DNA from: Paenibacillus_AR mesotrionivorans
GTDB taxonomy: Bacteria; Bacillota; Bacilli; Paenibacillales; NBRC-103111
Reading direction: 5' to 3'
DNA length: 64,000 bases
Assembly: GCF_046098205.1 (NCBI RefSeq)
Contig: NZ_JBJURJ010000009.1
Location: 124,001-188,000 of the forward strand
Positions 59,335 to 64,000 of this stretch are shown here, piece after piece. Below the pieces are notes generated by a model. That model ran no database searches. It saw only the letters and a list, made by a program, of their open reading frames with translations, and had not been told where the DNA came from. Position numbers and translations under genes: made by a program. Positions within the stretch are counted from its first letter, which is position 1. Each line of letters starts with the position of its first letter.

Positions 59335-62300
59335 GGGCCTTGCGGCGGGCGGCAGCCTCCCGGAGGCTCTCACCGGGCTCCCGGAGAAACCTCCCGGCAG
59401 CAAATGGACGGACAGCCAATGGCGGGCTGTGGTCAGACGGGGGCGGAACCTGCTGGTAGCGGCGGCGGCCGGCTCCGGCAAAACGGCGGTGCTGGTGGAA
59501 CGGATCATCCGCCGGGTGTCCGATGAGGAGGATCCGGTAGATGTGGACCGGCTTCTCGTAGCTACCTTCACCAAGGCGGCAGCGGCGGAAATGCGGCAGC
59601 GGATCGGTGAGGCGCTGGAGAAGGCTCTTTACGGCATGCCTGATTCCGCCCACCTGAAGCGCCAGCTGTCCCTGTTGAACAGGGCATCCATTACCACCTT
59701 GCACTCCTTCTGCATGGAGGTGATCCGGCGGTACTTCCATACCATTAATCTGGACCCGGGTTTCCGGGTAGCGGATGATACGGAGGCCGCCTTGATACGC
59801 CAGGAGGAGCTGGAATCGCTTCTGGAGGAGCGGTACGGGGAAGCGCCGGAGGGACATCCCTTTTGGACGCTGGCGGATTGGTATGGGGGGGACCGCAGCG
59901 ACGCGGCACTTTTGGCATTGGTGGAGAGGCTCTATGAGGCTTCCCGCAGCCATCCCTTCCCGGACCGCTGGTTGGCGGATATGTGCGGCATGTTCCGGGC
60001 GGAGAGCGGTGCTATGACCGGGGACAGGGATAGCGTAAAGACAGGCGGGAAGAGCGATGAAGAGGGGCTGGAGAGGCTGGAGGGACATCCATGGTTTGTC
60101 TCCCTTCTGAAAGACGTGGCCTTGGAGCTTGATGGGGCGGCGGCCTTGCTGGGGGAAGCCTTGGAGCTGTGCGGGCAGTCCGGCGGTCCCGGCCCATATG
60201 CCTCCAATCTGGAGGAGGAGCTGCGGATGGTTTCGGCTGCGGCTGCTGCCGGGCAGGAGGGCTGGACGGCGTTGTACGAAGCCTTCGGTGCGGTAGCCTT
60301 TGGCCGGCTGAAGCCTGTTAAGGGAGACATGGTGGACAAGGAGCTTCAGGAGCGGGTCAAGGAGCTGCGCAGCGCTGCCAAGGATAAGCTCCAGCGGCTG
60401 CGGGAGGAGCTTTTTGTACGTATGCCGCAGGAGTATATGGCTGAGCTGGTGCGGCTGGCTCCCGTGGTGGAGGAGTTGTGCAAGCTGACCACGGAGTTTG
60501 CGGAGCGGTACAGTGCGGCTAAGCGGGAAAAGGGACTGCTGGATTTCGCCGACCTGGAGCATATGTGTCTTTCTATTTTGGGGAAACCGGCAGACGGGGA
60601 TGGCGCAGAATTGATTCCTACGGCTGCTGCGCTGGCCTATAGAGAACAGTTTGTGGAAGTGATGCTGGACGAGTACCAGGATACCAATCTTGTGCAGGAA
60701 ACTATCGTCGGGCTGATCAGCCGCCCGCTGCCGGGCAACCGGTTTATGGTAGGAGACGTGAAGCAGAGCATCTACCGCTTCCGCTTGGCGGAGCCCGGAT
60801 TATTCCTGGCCAAGTATAAGGAATACCGTTCGGGAGAGACGGAAGCGTCCGCTCCAGGGGAGCGGATTGATCTGGCCCGGAATTTCCGCAGCCGCCGGCA
60901 GGTGGTGGATGGGGTGAATGTGCTGTTCCGCCGGATGATGCGGGCTGCTGTGGCAGAGATGGATTATGACCGGGACGCCGAGCTGGTGTACGGCGCAGGC
61001 TTTGCCGAGCATGAGGAGACTTCAGCCGGTTTATTGGCTGGTGCAGCCCGCCCGGATTATGCTGCGGAGCTGGTTCTGGTGGACAAGTCCGGGCCTGCAG
61101 CGGAAGGTGCCGCCGGCGGGAATATGGAGGCCGATTCGTTTAGCGACGGGGAGGAAGATTTTTCCGGAGGTGCCGCGGGAGGAGAAGGAACGGACGGCGG
61201 TGCAGCCAGGAATCCCTGGGAAACCGAACGGGAGGAGCTGGAGACGGCCCAACTGGAGGCGCGTTACATAGGCAGCCGGATCCGGGCGCTGACGGGAATG
61301 GACGGCGGAGCGACCTTTTCCGTGGCGGAGCGGGACGGGAGCCGCAGGCCCACCCGCTTCCGGGATGTGGTAATTTTGCTGCGGGCTACCCGGGGCTGGG
61401 CTCCGGTGTTTATGGAGGAACTGGCCCTGATGGGGATTCCCGCTTACGCGGATATTGATACCGGCTATTTTTCCGCTACTGAAGTGGAGACCATGCTGTC
61501 TCTGCTGAAGGTGATCGACAACCCCAGGCAGGATATCCCTCTGGCGGCGGTGCTCCGTTCTCCCATGGTAGGGCTGTCGGCAGACGAGCTGGCGCAAGTC
61601 CGGCTGGCTGAGCGGCAGGGAGATTATTACGGGGCGATGGAGGCTTGGTTCAAGCAGGTGGAGGAAGAAGAGCACCGGTCCCAGGCGGCGGATGAAAGGT
61701 CCGCGCCTTCACCCATCCTGCTGCCCTACGGTGTATCCGCAGGCGGGACGGCCTATCGGGAAACGGCCGCTTCTGCCACGGAGCGCCGGAATATGGAGGG
61801 GCTGTTAGGGAAGCTGGAGCAGTTCCGCAAACGCCTCTCCGTCTGGCGCCGGGATGCGGTGCAGGGGGAGCTGTCTGCACTGATCGCAGACATTTACCGG
61901 GAAACCGGCTATTTTGATTACGTAGGAGGCCTGCCGGGAGGCACCCAGCGCCAGGCCAATCTCCGGGCGCTGTACGACCGGGCAAGGCAGTATGAAAAAA
62001 CCTCCTTCCGCGGCCTGTTCCGTTTCCTTCGTTTTGTGGAGCGGATGCGGGAAAGCGGCGGGGATTTGGGTACGGCCCGGACCCTTGGCGAGCAGGAGGA
62101 TATTGTCCGGATTATGTCCATCCACAAAAGCAAAGGCCTGGAATTTCCGGTGGTGTTTGTGGGAGGTACGGCCAAGGGTTTTAACATGATGGATCTGAAC
62201 GGGGCTTTCCTGATCCATAAGGAGCTGGGTTTTGGCCCGCGCTATAAGGATGAGGAGCTGCAGGCGGTCTATCCTACTCTGCCCCAGCTAGCCATCCGCA

Positions 62301-63535
62301 GACGGCTGCGCATGGAAACACTGGCGGAGGAAATGCGTGTGCTGTATGTGGCCCTGACCCGGGCCAAGGAAAAGCTGGTGCTGGTGGGCACGGTGCCTTC
62401 TGCGTCCAAGCGACTTGAAGCCGTAGGCGGCTTGATGGTTGGCGGGGAAGATGTTGGATTACCGGGGGCGAATGGGGAGATTGATGCATCAGCCGGTGTC
62501 ATCCCTCCATTGTCGGATTATGTGCTGGCGTCCGCACGCTCCTATCTCGATTGGGTGCTGCCCGCTGTTGTGACTGGGGGAGCGGTTATCGCTCCCTGGA
62601 GGATTTCAGCGGTTCATGCGGAGACCTTGAGCGGTACTCATGCGGCTGTGGACGAAACTGCAGGCGGGTTTGCAGACAAGCTGATGGAGGCTGTGCGGAC
62701 GCTGGAGCCGATGCCGGTGCCAGTGCCGGATGGGGCCTTGCGTGAGGAACTTGGACGCCGGCTGGAATGGAAATACCCTAACCCGGCTGCCGGATCGATA
62801 CTCACCAAAACCTCTGTGACCGAACTGAAGCGGCTGGAGGCGAAGAGAATTCTTAGTATAACGGATGCGGAGGAGGGGGCCGCCGGCTTAGGTCTGTGGC
62901 TTCCGCTGCAAGAGGGCGGGGGATGGGCGCCTGCTGGTGGAACTGGTGTGGAAACCGGCAGCGGGGAGTCACTTCTGTACCGGACCCCGCGCTTCCGCAA
63001 ATCCCGCAAGCTGTCTGCAGCAGAGACGGGTGTCTTGTATCATACGGCCATGCAGCATATGCCGTTGGACGGCTCAGGGCCGCCTCCGGACATCGAGGGG
63101 GAGCTTAACCGTTTGGCGGAGGCGGGTTTTATCACCCCCTCCGACCGGGAGGTGCTGGACGGAGGCGTTATCGCTGCCTTCTTCGCTACGGATGTTGGCC
63201 GCAGGCTGTCCTTGTCCAAGGAGGTCCGGCGGGAGCTGGCTTTTACCCTGGGGATGGCAGCGGGGGAGCTCTACCCGGATTGTGCGCCGGAGGCGGCAGG
63301 GGAGCTGGTGCTGCTCCAAGGGATTATTGACTGTTTATTCGAGGACGGCGACGGCCGCCTGGTGCTTCTGGATTACAAGACGGACCGCACCAAAGGCCGG
63401 ACCAACAAGGAGCTGGCGGAGCGCTACCGGGTACAGCTGAAGCTGTACGAACGGGCGGTGACGGATATATGGGGCCGGAAGCCAGATGAGCTGGCAGTGT
63501 ATTTTTTCGACGAGTCCCGGCTGATCCGGCTGTAG
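59315..63535 (+). CDS. addA: ATP-dependent helicase/nuclease subunit A
   Basis: The 1406-residue product is counted from ATG 59315 after AAAGGAGGGGG; the longer frame inside addB is rejected. UvrD-type motifs include VAAAAGSGKTAVLVERI (about 48-64), VATFTKAAAAEMRQRI, MLDEYQDTN, GDVKQSIYRFRLAEP and MSIHKSKGLEFPVVFVGG. The RecB-like nuclease is in LVLLDYKTDRTKGR near the C-terminus. A Gly/Glu-rich low-complexity insertion (about 590-642) and smaller ones make it longer than the usual 1230-1300 residues. It supplies the helicase and one nuclease of the AddAB complex. Confidence 0.96.
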   Translation: MTDSANKGLAAGGSLPEALTGLPEKPPGSKWTDSQWRAVVRRGRNLLVAAAAGSGKTAVLVERIIRRVSDEEDPVDVDRLLVATFTKAAAAEMRQRIGEALEKALYGMPDSAHLKRQLSLLNRASITTLHSFCMEVIRRYFHTINLDPGFRVADDTEAALIRQEELESLLEERYGEAPEGHPFWTLADWYGGDRSDAALLALVERLYEASRSHPFPDRWLADMCGMFRAESGAMTGDRDSVKTGGKSDEEGLERLEGHPWFVSLLKDVALELDGAAALLGEALELCGQSGGPGPYASNLEEELRMVSAAAAAGQEGWTALYEAFGAVAFGRLKPVKGDMVDKELQERVKELRSAAKDKLQRLREELFVRMPQEYMAELVRLAPVVEELCKLTTEFAERYSAAKREKGLLDFADLEHMCLSILGKPADGDGAELIPTAAALAYREQFVEVMLDEYQDTNLVQETIVGLISRPLPGNRFMVGDVKQSIYRFRLAEPGLFLAKYKEYRSGETEASAPGERIDLARNFRSRRQVVDGVNVLFRRMMRAAVAEMDYDRDAELVYGAGFAEHEETSAGLLAGAARPDYAAELVLVDKSGPAAEGAAGGNMEADSFSDGEEDFSGGAAGGEGTDGGAARNPWETEREELETAQLEARYIGSRIRALTGMDGGATFSVAERDGSRRPTRFRDVVILLRATRGWAPVFMEELALMGIPAYADIDTGYFSATEVETMLSLLKVIDNPRQDIPLAAVLRSPMVGLSADELAQVRLAERQGDYYGAMEAWFKQVEEEEHRSQAADERSAPSPILLPYGVSAGGTAYRETAASATERRNMEGLLGKLEQFRKRLSVWRRDAVQGELSALIADIYRETGYFDYVGGLPGGTQRQANLRALYDRARQYEKTSFRGLFRFLRFVERMRESGGDLGTARTLGEQEDIVRIMSIHKSKGLEFPVVFVGGTAKGFNMMDLNGAFLIHKELGFGPRYKDEELQAVYPTLPQLAIRRRLRMETLAEEMRVLYVALTRAKEKLVLVGTVPSASKRLEAVGGLMVGGEDVGLPGANGEIDASAGVIPPLSDYVLASARSYLDWVLPAVVTGGAVIAPWRISAVHAETLSGTHAAVDETAGGFADKLMEAVRTLEPMPVPVPDGALREELGRRLEWKYPNPAAGSILTKTSVTELKRLEAKRILSITDAEEGAAGLGLWLPLQEGGGWAPAGGTGVETGSGESLLYRTPRFRKSRKLSAAETGVLYHTAMQHMPLDGSGPPPDIEGELNRLAEAGFITPSDREVLDGGVIAAFFATDVGRRLSLSKEVRRELAFTLGMAAGELYPDCAPEAAGELVLLQGIIDCLFEDGDGRLVLLDYKTDRTKGRTNKELAERYRVQLKLYERAVTDIWGRKPDELAVYFFDESRLIRL

Positions 63536-63636
63536 AAGGCATGAGCTGGGAAGCAGGGTGCTGGCGGGTAGCTAAGCAATAGTTCGACGTTTCAAGGTGC
63601 AAACCTACTTCCACTCGATTGCACCCTGTTGCGAAT

Positions 63637-63820
63637 CTAACGGCGGCAGGAGCCGCTATTTCGGGTAAAATGCCCCTGCTGAAATTCTAACGGAAGCAGC
63701 GGTCGTTATTTTGCCCCAATGATGCGGCAGCTGGGCAAAATGGGCCGAATAGTGGCGCTGGCCGCCGTTAGATTTTGGAAGGGGCTGTTTTTGCGGAATA
63801 ACGGCTGTGGCTTCCGTTAG
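63637..63820. repeat. Four-copy TAACGG...CCGYTA array between addA and sbcD
   Basis: Direct copies begin CTAACGGCGG (63637) and CTAACGGAAG (63687). Inverted copies end ...GCCGTTAG (63771) and ...TCCGTTAG (63820). Spacings are 50, 85 and 49 bp. Motifs are closest to those of the 41041-41225 array, continuing into CGCTATT or CGTTATT. The rest of 63536-63950 holds no gene. Confidence 0.85.
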
Positions 63821-63964
63821 CCTGGCTCCACCACCGGGACGGCCGATACTGCTTTGGGTTGATCGTGGCGGGGTGGGAGAAACAGCCCGCGCTTCCGCCG
63901 ACGATAGGCAATTTTAAGGTGAGGCTGGCTTATCCGCAAGGCCAAACGTAGGGAGGAAATGATT

Positions 63965-64000
63965 GTGCGAATATTGCATACGGCGGACTGGCATTTGGGC
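63965..64000 (+). CDS. sbcD: Nuclease SbcCD subunit D, first residues
   Basis: The window ends inside this gene. From GTG 63965, eight bases after GGGAGG, the frame reads VRILHTADWHLG, the conserved start of the SbcD/Mre11 phosphodiesterase with its metal-binding Asp and His. An ATG at 63959 is in frame but too near the ribosome site. SbcD forms with SbcC a nuclease for hairpins and blocked ends. Following addA is the usual order in Bacillales. Confidence 0.88.
   Translation, partial: MRILHTADWHLG

Overview
The window comes from an endospore-forming Firmicute with fairly high GC content, most probably Paenibacillaceae (Paenibacillus or a close relative). The evidence is the sporulation gene set (spoVAD/spoVAE, gpr, spoIIP, yqxA), the Gram-positive yqe/comE/hrcA/addAB gene order, AGGAGG-type ribosome binding sites, a leuS T-box, a perfect CIRCE site, GAAC-N4-GTTC SOS-type boxes and GTG/TTG starts. 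Nearly all of it is chromosomal core; there is no prophage, CRISPR array or intact insertion sequence.

Layout. 1-1036: end of a spoVA operon and an unknown 66-residue protein behind a promoter with a cre-like site. 1199-5820: moxR / DUF58 / transglutaminase operon. 6357-7333: a lone IS1595-type protein that has lost the expected first catalytic motif and sits behind a promoter with two LexA-like boxes. 7547-13811: a nine-gene operon yqeG-yqeH-aroE-yhbY-nadD-yqeK-rsfS-cvfB-yqeM. 13837-15887: a divergent SDR / WYL-regulator pair sharing a palindromic operator. 15903-19761: T-box-leuS and a kinase-like protein. 19772-24712: comER divergent from comEA-comEB-comEC. 24804-26875: a MITE-like repeat, then an ECF sigma / anti-sigma pair with a probable self-recognised promoter. 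27104-34944: holA, rpsT, gpr, a HAD phosphatase, spoIIP, yqxA, lepA. 35307-42643: hemW, an acetyltransferase, hrcA-grpE-dnaK and a detached dnaJ. 42719-50572: uppP, a yfhD pair, a coiled-coil protein, prmA, an M50 protease, rsmE, mtaB, a Nudix hydrolase and deoC. 50588-64000: a Na/Pi transporter-like protein, an RlmI-like methyltransferase, ferritin, a YdjC-like deacetylase, addB-addA and the start of sbcD.

The genes cover ribosome assembly and translation quality (yqeH, yhbY, rsfS, lepA, leuS, rpsT, prmA, rsmE, mtaB), heat shock (HrcA/CIRCE), DNA uptake (comE) and DNA repair (addAB, sbcD), spore formation and germination, and NAD and aromatic precursor synthesis.

The most unusual signal is not in the genes. 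Three intergenic regions (41041-41225, 54069-54253, 63637-63820) each carry four copies of a roughly 25-30 bp TAACGG...CCGYTA-type motif with almost the same geometry: direct, 50 bp, direct, an 85-bp core, inverted, 50 (49) bp, inverted. The sequence between copies differs. Two more loci (35077-35253 and 30031-30204) carry other palindromic motifs, also spaced about 50 bp. This looks like a family of phased palindrome arrays whose spacing is under stronger constraint than its sequence. Two copies of a separate 163-166 bp MITE-like repeat with TA...TA ends are also present; one supplies the gpr stop codon.
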